The translations under genes were made by a program, and so were the position numbers. A stretch of DNA of 64,000 nt from Rhynchopus euleeides (taxonomy: Eukaryota; Euglenozoa; Diplonemea; Diplonemida; Diplonemidae). Under the pieces are notes generated by a model. The model did not search any database. It saw only the letters and a list, made by a program, of their open reading frames with translations, and had not been told where the DNA came from. The stretch spans positions 558,001 to 622,000 of the forward strand of contig OY723308.1 of assembly GCA_963210315.1 (NCBI GenBank). The letters are read 5' to 3'. Positions 57,701-64,000 of this stretch are shown here, piece by piece. The stretch's first letter is position 1; every line of letters begins with the position of its first letter.

Positions 57701-60459
57701 GCGTGTACGCGTACCGTTCGGGAATCGGGGAGACGCGACTGCAACGCCCCGACCTCCGCATGGAGGGACTCACCCGCTTAGGGGAAACCACCATCCGCCG
57801 ACTCCGGGCCGACCACCACCGCCTGGTCTACGACCATGACATCCCGGGCACGGCACAACCACCTTGCCAACCCTGCCTGAAGCATGCGCCGGGCCACCCC
57901 CCGCCTGGGGTCTCACTGAAGCACCTCTTCTTCGGCTGCCCCGCGACAGCGTCGGCCCGACACCACCTCACAGCCACAAACGTGCACAACCTGCTGTTGC
58001 ACAACTGCAAGGAGGCGCTGCGCTACCTGGCCGAGGCAGGGGTAACGGAGCACGGCGAGAAGGACTACCTGAACGCGTGAACCAAATAACATCATCAGAG
58101 AACAAGGGCTTCGGCCCGACCTCCCAGCACCCCCCCCCCCCCATCCCAGCCCCACGTCACTTTCCACAGGCCGCCAGGCGCGTCAGCGTCGGCGACCGCC
58201 CGCCCCCAGTCTGAGAGGCATCAGCCGAATCTCGGTGGAGGCGGGCACAAAACAAAAGGGAGAGTCGTCACTGTGCATATCAGCACGGTCCCGCCCTCTG
58301 TGCCAGACCAACACACCACCAAAGGAAAAGAGGAAGAGGCGACGTAAGGCAATGCCTCCGTGCGGCCAGGAGAACACGAAATAGCGACCCCCTCAACGGG
58401 GAATGCTACGAGCACGGCCAAAAATCGTTCAAAATCGTTCAATACTAAGTGCGACAGCCCCTATGGCGATTCCTCGATACACCACACCTACCGAGCCAAT
58501 GACAATCAGGCACGGGGCGGACTTTTCAGAGAAGCTAGTAAATGAAGAACATACCGTCAGCCTCTCGAAGTCGTCACGGCACTCCTCGGGGTACCGCAGG
58601 TGCTCCACAAGGGAGTGCGTCAGCGGCGTCTTCTTGCACTTGCCGGGGCTCTGCGAGTGCAATGGGGATGGGTCAATAGGAGTGGTGCGAGGGATAACGC
58701 ATGGCATGGCCCTACAGAAGGGGGGCCTTGGGAACACTGTGGAGACACAACACAGGCCCGTTCGGCCCCGGGTGCACGCAAAGGGCACCGTGAAAGTGAA
58801 AGTGAACAAGCCCCACTCCCACCCCCCCCCCAGCGATGTGAGTCATTCTGGCAGTCACTACGCCTGGTGCAATGCACAGGAAGAACTATCTGTGCCGGAG
58901 AGGGATTGCCTGCTGTGCTTACGAGCAGCAGTGCGAGATCTCTGGTCTCTGGGATTATTAACACCCTGGAGGAAAGGGTCTGAAATTCGCCTTGAACCCA
59001 GCAGTGAGTTCTGGATGGACCTGCACAGCGCTGGCATCGGCTGACATACCCCCAGAGTGTTTGCCTTGGTGCATTGGCATGTCGCCCGCCCCGCGTCCAG
59101 CGCCGACGAGTCGCACTCAGAGGACGCGCTGCAAGACTGCCCAACCTGGGAGCAAATGGGGGGTGTGGGGGTGGGTGATTGACCTGCAGTACACGAGGGC
59201 TCGTGATCCTCGTGTGCTGAAAAATGGAACCCTCAACCTCGCACACATCCCACGGCGGCTTGACCCCTTCGAAACACGCGACACCCCCCCCCCTGGAGAA
59301 GCGGCGATGCCGTGAATAGGCGGTAGGTTTTGTGCCACTGACTCCAGGGCCCACTGCCCGCACCGCACGCTCCCTCTGACTCTTTCGCTACGACAAGCAG
59401 ACTTGTTTGGGCAGAACAAACTCCCCCCGCCCAGGAAGCACTGCATACCTTCGAGGCATCGATGCACATGTCGGTGGAGGGGTCGATGAAGAGGCCGAAC
59501 TTGCAGAACTCCGCAAGGTACGCCTTGCTGCCAGCCTCGATGGACCGCACGCGGGTGCAGGTGCCATCCACCCAGGCACTGCTGTTGGAGTCGGGCTTCA
59601 CGTTGGGGTGGCACCCGCTGCCGTACTCACAGGGGGAAAGGTTGTCGAGGTAGCCGGAACCCACACGGTGCTGGCACGACTCCCCAATCGCCACGAGGTC
59701 GTTGCAGATGCCCTGCTTCGAGCAGGAGGCGTGCCCACGCTTGCACTGGGGGCGGGTCTCCGTCACAAGCTGGCTGTCCCACGGGCACGGGGTGCCTGCA
59801 GTGCCGTAGTCCGGCTTCAGGCAGCGCAGGTTGCCGTTCACATTGCTGCAGAAGAGCCCGCTCTCACACTCGATGGACGCAACCTCACCGGGGAGGGTAG
59901 TCGCCAGATGGTCGATGTGGGTGCAGCGGTGTTCAGCCAGTGTGCGCGCCGCGCAACGCCCCGCCTTGCACCAGGAGGCCTTCTCGCAGTCGCTGTTCGC
60001 CGTGCATGACCTGTTCTGCTCCAGGGAGTGCTCCTCAACGCACGTCCACGCCTGCCCGTCCACGCTGCGAACACACGCGCCGGAGGAGCACGCCGCATGC
60101 ACCCCAGTGCTGTTGCCGTTGGAAGTGGGAATGCTGCAGTCCTCACCGACAGACAGCAGCTCTGTGCACGTGTTGCGGAAGCACACAAGGTCCCCGTTGT
60201 CTGCCCGGTCGTCACCATCGCGCAGCGCCAGCCCCAGCTCCGTGTTGATGCACCTGGGAGAGGCGCCGTTGTCCAGATAGCCACATGCCTCGCCCTTGCT
60301 GGCGCTCTTCCCCAGGAACATGTACGCCTCGTTGTTGTAGGTGGGGCAGCTCTGCTTGGAGTTCCCGTCCCACTGCTTCGAAAGACCCACTGCGCTGAGC
60401 GCAAGGATGACGCCCAACAGTGCCGTCAGGATGATCCCAGCGTGAGAAGAGGTCCCCAT
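51779..60459 (-). CDS. Cysteine-rich single-pass membrane protein, split by LINE-containing intron
   Basis: Three exons on the minus strand: 60459-59449, 58650-58555 and 52231-51779; all junctions in phase 0, donors GTATG, stop TAG; 519 residues. Residues 8-26 (GIILTALLGVILALSAVGL) form a signal peptide or anchor. The next ~340 residues are cysteine-rich with repeated Gly-x-x-Cys and SxGxC spacings, as in extracellular disulfide domains. Near the C-terminus WLWIIIAVLSVSICVGVCVV is a transmembrane helix, followed by an acidic cytosolic tail. Probably a type I surface protein; ligand unknown and family not recognised. Intron 2 (58554-52232, 6.3 kb) contains a LINE in the opposite orientation. 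Confidence 0.8.
52372..54114 (+). CDS. LINE ORF1 protein
   Basis: 580 residues, ATG at 52372, stop TGA at 54112. The first ~370 residues form a globular part with at least two related segments that each look like a small RNA-binding fold, by eye only. Then come a Pro-rich hinge, a Lys-rich stretch (KKTKKKTKKK), a poly-Ala run, a ~60-residue Glu/Ala coiled coil (ALLEQAEQRAAEAERRAAA) and a basic Ser/Pro-rich tail. Coiled coil plus basic tail is typical of LINE ORF1 nucleic-acid chaperones that coat the RNA. The stop is followed by CGG and the same frame continues into ORF2. Confidence 0.8.
   Translation: MSHAASVPLHPSSTGFPGEASAKPAPSEAAGKRHKWVLREKEWSADVRHSTDELAAKGGVMLCAKGDAQRLIARCREHPPPGPAAILTVEATEGGKGRSRVLSLLVERDGETRGLRRHLLQLHSDPVHYGASSSPGLKAPKGSREWVVMEAPPATPLTHTHIRTWLRAHGAEPDAVIAMTGTTWARRFKVGVDSRQVKDLLRASGESDIFCRPHFHTTTHPDTVVRLPPDTTIQQAQEKASRLSGRVVLVKGGLGIAVPNTAGHHATAAVVGDEAATPLQGKYVLEGLPPEYTARCTRDLLEEMGWQARILASTRVPNGRAVLLRAPTTPQKLGAYCVDNNTYLVLRRYREPEDLGLFPRRRRPKRTKPPPEPTPPPAAPEQPKGGVPGSELASKKTKKKTKKKGATTDAEMKDSGPPHATTTTTDPAAAAAAAAAAATNLARVQALLEQAEQRAAEAERRAAAAEERAANQERQFAAALQAMQARLQHLEAAAHPQSKPKKTTKPGTSSPSRKTEPAATTPNRGTKGSPPKSASPARTHTGLTPKKKSRALSPSRTATLRTKHPKERLHKRQCEEVLFN
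54112..54128 (+). promoter_or_regulatory. Candidate UGA-CGG stop-readthrough signal
   Basis: The ORF1 terminator reads TGA CGG. UGA followed by CGG or CUA is the established leaky context of several plant RNA viruses, usually with a downstream RNA structure. Complementary blocks follow here: AGGCC (54120-54124) with GGCCT (54136-54140); also GGGGAGG (54116-54122) with CCTCCTC (54171-54177) and CCCGCC (54123-54128) with GGCGGG (54183-54188), which would cross as a pseudoknot. ORF2 stays in the same frame. Confidence 0.6.
54115..58080 (+). CDS. LINE ORF2: 2A peptide, endonuclease, reverse transcriptase, RNase H, zinc finger
   Basis: 1,321 sense codons in frame with ORF1, no in-frame ATG before 54745, which lies inside the endonuclease. 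At 54187-54213 is a 2A motif GDIEQNPGP, expected to release the downstream protein between Gly and Pro. Then AP-type endonuclease (LTWNCNGL, VVHLQEL, IAGDFNIH, SPDIVF, SDHFAI), reverse transcriptase (DLEKAFDKV, PQGTVLSPLLF, catalytic FADD at 56289-56300), RNase H (VYTDGSVSN, LTDSQSALNALL, IPSHVGVAGNELADK) and a Cys/His finger (CQPC...H...C, about 57860-57930). These are the parts needed for target-primed reverse transcription. RNase H plus N-terminal 2A places it near the Ingi/L1Tc clade. Stop TGA. Confidence 0.92.
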   Translation, partial: RGGPPSPGLQRHIYETGRDLLLRAGDIEQNPGPAQHLKCLTWNCNGLTEAKRAELQHHLATQRYDVVHLQELRAAQGGDPKFPGYSVFLRRRTQKRCKGTLTSGGGIATLVREDLHATLIATAPNASVTETLTVRVTGPESAITFTNVYRPSGVGTSNDPRRDDFSTSLLPHTPESIIAGDFNIHNRAWDKHARCDDKGTDLYHWSLLNGMSLCNDPDHPTRMRRDSKSSPDIVFAHYELGEVTWNTLDQWQSDHFAIQYTVPFARTPAAATHPAAKARQLWNWAAADWPAFTEELERLSRKVTKWNDPKESFHKWLGLVRTVAAKHIPTKRSSRPRKRWFTSKVKRAIRARNEESRRHAQTAHLSQDDYDKLDKLTTDATNAVLEAKRTTWETRCQAASTSSDLGATFRLVRELDGRKIQQAAFPLVDGGVPVTDPKAKADLLCSHYAKISEGSDQQPQAAHTPQHANDQTPPELSAAEDDFSKEELNAALSELQERKSPGPDDLNNELLMHLGPQARQGLLHVLNLSWNSGILPDAWTRAVIIPILKPGKPATAASSYRPIALTSTACKVLEKMVKRRMEQLMLDDAYPQVEGHCANQAGFQRLRSTTDQLAYITQTATDALSSGKAAVTLYFDLEKAFDKVSKHAVINSVRRKGFPPKFTRWRHNYLSNRRAAAQVHGVRSDYYDFNNGVPQGTVLSPLLFNCVMDDVSRAITASPNIHPAVFADDIAVLVVGDNYTEALSTAQGVISTLAAEIPLHGLQLSPSKCCYTLMGTTPAALGEHRRMELPDGTPLQHESTAKYLGVYIDACHTMTDHVDHVVTTCMRRLSILRMLAGTDWGSSGDTLRQAYLTYVYPILMYAASVYTPGLSTKNLKRLRDVHRMAALIITGCMKNTSTAKLLWESHLRDLDLDFKVAVCTDHERFRRVPHSPGYRAQLNTGNTGGSWLHQARSLVKSSKVDGRTPLLAPLHAAHPIPPWEWNLVLPRVHILATLPGLTAPKAATPKDTLRDLAEQTIQALPTCAWHVYTDGSVSNSTSRQQQGGAGAAVYSMPEGRLRKKLAWPAGLRCISYQAELVAIRESLAHLCTLVSPGETIAILTDSQSALNALLSGPQRARGSTEWDIWRWLNELAQTHDVTTHLRYIPSHVGVAGNELADKQAQIGAFRPQMEPVSLASARVVLRRHIYNDATVPRTDSVYAYRSGIGETRLQRPDLRMEGLTRLGETTIRRLRADHHRLVYDHDIPGTAQPPCQPCLKHAPGHPPPGVSLKHLFFGCPATASARHHLTATNVHNLLLHNCKEALRYLAEAGVTEHGEKDYLNA
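54187..54213 (+). other. 2A ribosome-skipping peptide coding motif
   Basis: Codons for G-D-I-E-Q-N-P-G-P, the DxExNPGP consensus, preceded by a short Leu-rich segment (RDLLLRA) as usual. Skipping would occur between GGC (54208-54210) and CCG (54211-54213), giving an ORF2 product that begins PAQHLKCLTWNCNGL, just before the endonuclease domain. Confidence 0.88.
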
Positions 60460-60825
60460 TGTGTGCGAAAGAATATAAAGCTCGCGTGTAAGTGTAGTGC
60501 ACAACCTGAGTGGGATGTTTGGAGTGTGAAACACAACGTGAGTTCGCTTGCAATCGGGGGGGGGGGGAAGGGGGGCATTGAAAAAGTGGGAGCACGGGGA
60601 TGTTCCCCCTTCGCCCGTTATGCAATCGGAGGAGGGGGGTAGTGAAATAGAAGTAGAACGGAGCACAAATCTTCATTCCGTGAAGGAAGTGGGGGGGGGG
60701 GGGGGGGGGCTGGCAGCGTTCACAAAACGGGTTTACGTTTTAAAACGTTTCGCTTTAGAAAAACATCACAGGAGATGGCTGGGAAGCGGAAGGGGGAGGA
60801 GACGGTATGGGAAGGGGTGGAGGTA
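60460..60825. other. 5' flank of cysteine-rich gene
   Basis: G tracts at 60556-60568 and 60689-60710; no gene seen. Confidence 0.5.
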
Positions 60826-60829
60826 GCGG

Positions 60830-62055
60830 AAACCGACGCGGAAACCCTCCAATAATGTCACCTGCAAGTCCTGTTCCCATTCCTTCGTGGGCAATGTCAC
60901 GAGGGTGAGAGTCCACTTTCTTGGTGGTTCCGGAGTTCGCAAGCGCGAACCCAAACCGGATAAAAAAGACGCGCAGGATGAGTTCTTACAAGGCTTAAGG
61001 TTGGGCAACAGGAGCGCGGCAAGGCAGCCAAACGGGCGCGCGGTAGCACGACATCAATTACCGGAGGTCAGCAGTCGCTCACCCCATTCCTCTCTACCCC
61101 ATCGACCCGGCATGGGCAGCCATTGGTGACTTCTTATTTGAGAACAACATCGCCTTCGATGTCGCAACGGAGAAAATCTTCTGCCGTATGGTGCAGACAA
61201 TCTCGAAGCTCTCAAACCAAATGCAGTTTCGCCCGCCGGCGCCGAGGGACATAAGCGGCGACCTCCTGGAGGGGGCAGTCACTGCTGTGAAAGAGAGGGG
61301 TGCAGAGCGATTCATGCGCAACGCAGCGAGGTACGGCAGCACCTTGTGCACAGACGGCTGTACATCACCTTCAGGAAAATTGGTGGTTAACTTCATCATC
61401 ACCTTCCCAGACGGAGAAGTGTCGAACCAGGACATCACGGTGGAAAAGAAGACGATGGCCTTCGTGACAGATTGTGTGGATGACGTCCTCATCGACCTGA
61501 GGGAGGGCAGCAAGTACGTGATCCATATCTGTGTGGATGGAGGACGCAGTCGCAATCCCTCTGATCGACGAGAAGTACCCTGCATGCTATGCACGCTCTC
61601 TGCACGTGCCATAGCCTCGACCTGCTGTTCGAGGCTTGGGCTGATTGGAAGAAAATGGAAAAAGTGTTACTTCTGCCACTCTGCCGCTCTTCCTCTCCTA
61701 CTTGATGCTTCGTTTGATGCGTTGACCCTTCCACACACACTTACAAACCCACTTGCCTGATGAAGGGGGTGGTGTGTAGAGCACGTTTGGCAGAGCTGAA
61801 TGACACTTTCCGCGCGAAGGTCGTGTGAGTAAGAATTCAAGTGGATTTGCGACGTCATAGCCACCCTGGTCGGCCTGGTGCAGTTCATGAAGAGTCGCCA
61901 GCGACTCCTCGCGCTCCTGCAGGATCACGATAAGTTGTGTCCGCTTCTTCCCTCCGAGACGCGATTCGGCTCTCACCTCTTCGTCATGGAAGGTGTACTG
62001 AAACTGCGCGAAGCACTGCGGAGTATGTTCATGAGCGATGCGTTCGGGAAGTGAG
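60830..62055 (+). pseudogene. Broken hAT transposase (BED finger + DUF659)
   Basis: Starts with a BED-type zinc finger (TCKSC, then VGNVTRVRVHFLGG, about 60850-60930). Frames then shift. From about 61095 it reads AWAAIGDFLFENNIAFDVAT and, from 61188, KLSNQMQFRPPAPRDISGD, then a DUF659 core (RYGSTLCTDGCTSPSGKLVV to YVIHICVDGG). Further shifted frames give CHSLDLLFEAWADWKKME (~61610-61665) and VIATLVGLVQFMKSRQRLLA with LPSETRFGSHLFVMEGVL (~61855-62005). These are the ordered conserved blocks of hAT transposases. The C-terminal dimerisation domain is absent and at least three frame breaks occur. It could be kin to the source of the non-autonomous elements A-E. No TIRs were found around it. Confidence 0.8.
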
Positions 62056-62145
62056 TGAGCAGAAAACGGAAGGAAAGTGGCAGCAAGCACTCAGCCAGTG
62101 GGCGGGGTACAAGTGATGGAATACGGGCACCAGTGACCCACCCTC

Positions 62146-62350
62146 AGTAGCAGGTGCGTTGCTCACAGAGATCCCGAATAAACTTGTCTCCGAAATTATT
62201 TGGTGCGATTTCGGCCGAAAAAACGGCACACCGGACCCCACCACACATCTAGACTGCCATCTTTCGGTGTTTCTCGAGGTCTGGGCGTCCAGGGGGCACT
62301 TCACCACCTCTCTATCACCCCACATGGGGCCCCAAACAGGGCACACAGGG
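62146..62350 (+). repeat. ~200-bp direct duplication, copy 1
   Basis: Begins AGTAGCAGGTGCGT and includes TCTCCGAAATTATTTGG and CATCTAGACTGCCAT; about 85-90% similar by eye to 62746-62936. Confidence 0.88.
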
Positions 62351-62602
62351 GTTCACAAGGGCAGAATGGCCATCACCCCGACCCGCAACCACGAGAATAG
62401 GCAGTGAATGGCTTGGTTGACGGGCAGGGGTGTGGCAAAATACATGTTGACAGAGACGGCAGAGACGTGGTGTGGGGTCACTAGCAAAAACAATCGCGAT
62501 CAGAGACAACTTTGGGCTTTGCCTGTAACCGGGGTTGGGGGGGGGAGGGGTGGGGTGAGGTGGGGATTTGTGTGTGGAGGAGTGCTGGATTTGTCTTGTT
62601 CT

Positions 62603-62653
62603 GTGCCCCTCACCACTCAGCCATTATGATAATGGCTGAGTGGTGAGGGGCAC
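62603..62653. repeat. Perfect 25-bp palindrome with 1-nt centre
   Basis: Arms GTGCCCCTCACCACTCAG... and its exact complement, separated only by G at 62628. Just downstream a GCGCGC-CTTCG-GCGCGC hairpin lies at about 62670-62692. Confidence 0.93.
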
Positions 62654-62745
62654 GGCTGCCCTAATTATTTTTTTTCGCGCGCGCCTTCGGCGCGCTCGAT
62701 CAACGTGCCCACTACCAGGCACTCTGATGGTTCCACAGCCCCCAA

Positions 62746-62936
62746 GTAGCAGGTGCGTAGCTAACAGGGATCCCGAATAAAATTGTGTCTCCGAAATTAT
62801 TTGGTTCGATTTCGGCCGAAAAACGGGAAACCGGACCCCACCACACATCTAGACTGCCATTTTTCGGTGTTTCTCGGGGTCTGGGGGTCCAGGGGGGCAC
62901 TTCACCTCTCTATCACCCCACATGGGGTCCCATACA
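62746..62936 (+). repeat. ~200-bp direct duplication, copy 2
   Basis: Second copy of 62146-62350, 600 bp downstream; the palindrome lies between the copies. Confidence 0.88.
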
Positions 62937-62989
62937 GGAGCAGAGGGACACTTCATGGAGTGATCGGGGGGGGTCCAAACTTATGGCCA

Positions 62990-63066
62990 AGGAACCTATT
63001 TCCGAGGTTCCTTGAGGTTCCTTATGACCAAGGAACCTTGTTCCGAGGTTCCTTGAGGTTCCTTTA
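62990..63066 (+). repeat. GAGGTTCCTTGAGGTTCC repeats
   Basis: Two ~37-bp units each with CCAAGGAACC followed by TTCCGAGGTTCCTTGAGG, forming local hairpins. Confidence 0.8.
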
Positions 63067-63189
63067 GCAGAGGGACACTTCAGCCATTTTCAGCAGAAAA
63101 AAAATGAAGCTTTAATTCCCCTGTGTGGCCTTGTCAGAAAACAAGGTGCCGACCCACACCCAGCCCAGCCCACGTCGAACCTCCAATCA

Positions 63190-63670
63190 CGCATGTACTA
63201 GACTTCATTCTGAACCAAACGGGCAGCATTTCGAGTTCAAACGGGCATGTACTAGCCTTCATTCTGCTCCACAACTTCACAATTCCAATCCCAAACCTGC
63301 ATGTCCTCGCCCTTTGCCTCGAGCAAACGGGCAGCATTCAGAGTCCAAACGGGCATGTACTAGACTTCATTCGGCACGACGTAGAGTCGAAACGGGCATG
63401 TACTAACTCCGTGCCTTCAGCAAACGGGCATGTACTGGACTTCATTCTGCCGCAAACGGACAGCATTCAGAGTTCAAACGGGCATGTACTAGACCTCATT
63501 CTGCATCACAACAGTAACAAACCGGCATCATCTGGGCTTCAAACCGGCATGTACCAGACTTCATCCTGCATCAGAACTGCGGCAGCAAACGGGCAGCATC
63601 CCGAGTTCATTCTGCGACAAACGGACAGCATCTAGGGTGCAAACGGGCATGTACTAGCCTTCATCCTGGA
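63190..63670 (+). repeat. GGGCATGTACTAGACTTCATTC satellite
   Basis: About eight irregularly spaced copies of AAACGGGCATGTACTAGAC followed by TTCATTCTGC, interleaved with AAACGGGCAGCATTCAGAGT. Spacing varies from ~35 to ~110 bp; the apparent ORFs here are repeat-derived. Confidence 0.85.
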
Positions 63671-63692
63671 TCAAGCCAACCGGGGATGATCC

Positions 63693-64000
63693 GGACAGTC
63701 ACGGAACCGTGTAACAAACTGTTCGCACCCGGAGAATGGCCAGAAACACTCTCCGGGAGACACTTTGTTGGGTGCGAACAGCTTGAAACATGGTATGGAA
63801 AATGTTGGGCGTGCTTTTGCTCGAATAATCAGTTCTCGTGCAACGTCACAGCGCCCAGCCAGGGGGTGGTCATGAAAATATCTCGAAACAATCACGGAAC
63901 CGCATAACAAACTGTTCGCACCCGAAGAGAGGTGAGAAATACCCTCCGGGAGACACTTTCTTGGGTGCGAACAGTTTCTTACGCGGTATGGAAAATGTTG
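63693..64000 (+). repeat. 193-bp tandem repeat with internal foldback
   Basis: One full and one partial unit (from 63693 and ~63886). Each has AACTGTTCGCACCC and its inverted partner GGGTGCGAACAG about 40 bp apart, followed by GGTATGGAAAATGTTG. The array continues past the window end. Confidence 0.85.

Larger units (their letters stand above)
52372..58080 (+). mobile_element. Ingi/L1Tc-type non-LTR retrotransposon
   Basis: Coding span of a LINE with an ORF1, then endonuclease, reverse transcriptase, RNase H and C-terminal zinc motif in one frame. Outer ends are not resolved: the 5' end lies between 52232 and 52371 and the 3' end between 58081 and 58554. A tandem AAAATCGTTC AAAATCGTTC at about 58420-58440 may be its 3' tail. 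The insertion is antisense within intron 2 of the cysteine-rich gene. Reading frames are intact apart from the ORF1 stop, suggesting recent insertion. Confidence 0.9.

Noticed and set aside
63190..63670. CRISPR-like array of GGGCATGTACTAGAC repeats
   Set aside because: Spacing is irregular, the intervening sequences resemble each other, the genome is eukaryotic and no cas gene is present.
63693..64000. Replication origin or attachment site from the paired AACTGTTCGCACCC
   Set aside because: It is part of a tandem satellite unit; no other evidence of origin or integration function.

Overview
The window looks like nuclear DNA of a free-living protist, crowded with transposable elements. Four genes look like host genes: an ankyrin/B-box/J-domain protein, a tandem cyclic-nucleotide phosphodiesterase, MMS19 and a cysteine-rich membrane protein. 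All four lie on the minus strand, and two of them have GT-AG introns whose donors all begin GTAT. The repeats are an Ingi/L1Tc-type LINE with a 2A peptide, a tyrosine-recombinase retroelement in the gag-YR-RT/RH order I associate with VIPER, and TTAGGG-type repeat variants. Together these lean towards Euglenozoa, perhaps a diplonemid. That is an inference; I cannot search databases.

Layout. 0-4.1 kb: a palindromic TA-flanked element (269-1637), then a hAT-like element A1 (1773-4113) that contains a separate 1.1-kb transposon X (1839-2972). 6.0-10.65 kb: element D, a TIR element filled with head-to-head telomere-like repeats and carrying two nested insertions, B1 and E. 12-14.3 kb: ankyrin gene. 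15.6-19.2 kb: degenerate YR retroelement bounded by a perfect 53-bp inverted repeat. 19.2-28.5 kb: mostly G/C-tract-rich noncoding DNA with one hAT-like element C (26204-27057). 28.5-30.8 kb: a second TA-flanked element with about 400-bp TIRs. 32.3-36.3 kb: long hAT-like element B2 with A2 nested inside. 37.8-42.9 kb: phosphodiesterase gene. 44.2-46.8 kb: MMS19. 51.8-60.5 kb: membrane-protein gene whose second intron holds the LINE in antisense. 60.8-62.1 kb: broken hAT transposase (BED finger plus DUF659). 62.1-64 kb: duplications, a perfect cruciform-type palindrome and tandem satellites.

Two points stand out. First, the LINE ORF1 ends in UGA-CGG, a known leaky stop context. The reading frame continues with no ATG straight into a canonical 2A motif (GDIEQNPGP) and then the endonuclease/RT/RNase H/zinc polyprotein, which suggests stop readthrough followed by 2A separation. 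Second, a ~57-bp G/C hairpin module occurs 11 times, always inside hAT-like elements of different TIR families and never outside them. Target-site duplications and one empty site resolve the nesting of several elements directly from this window.
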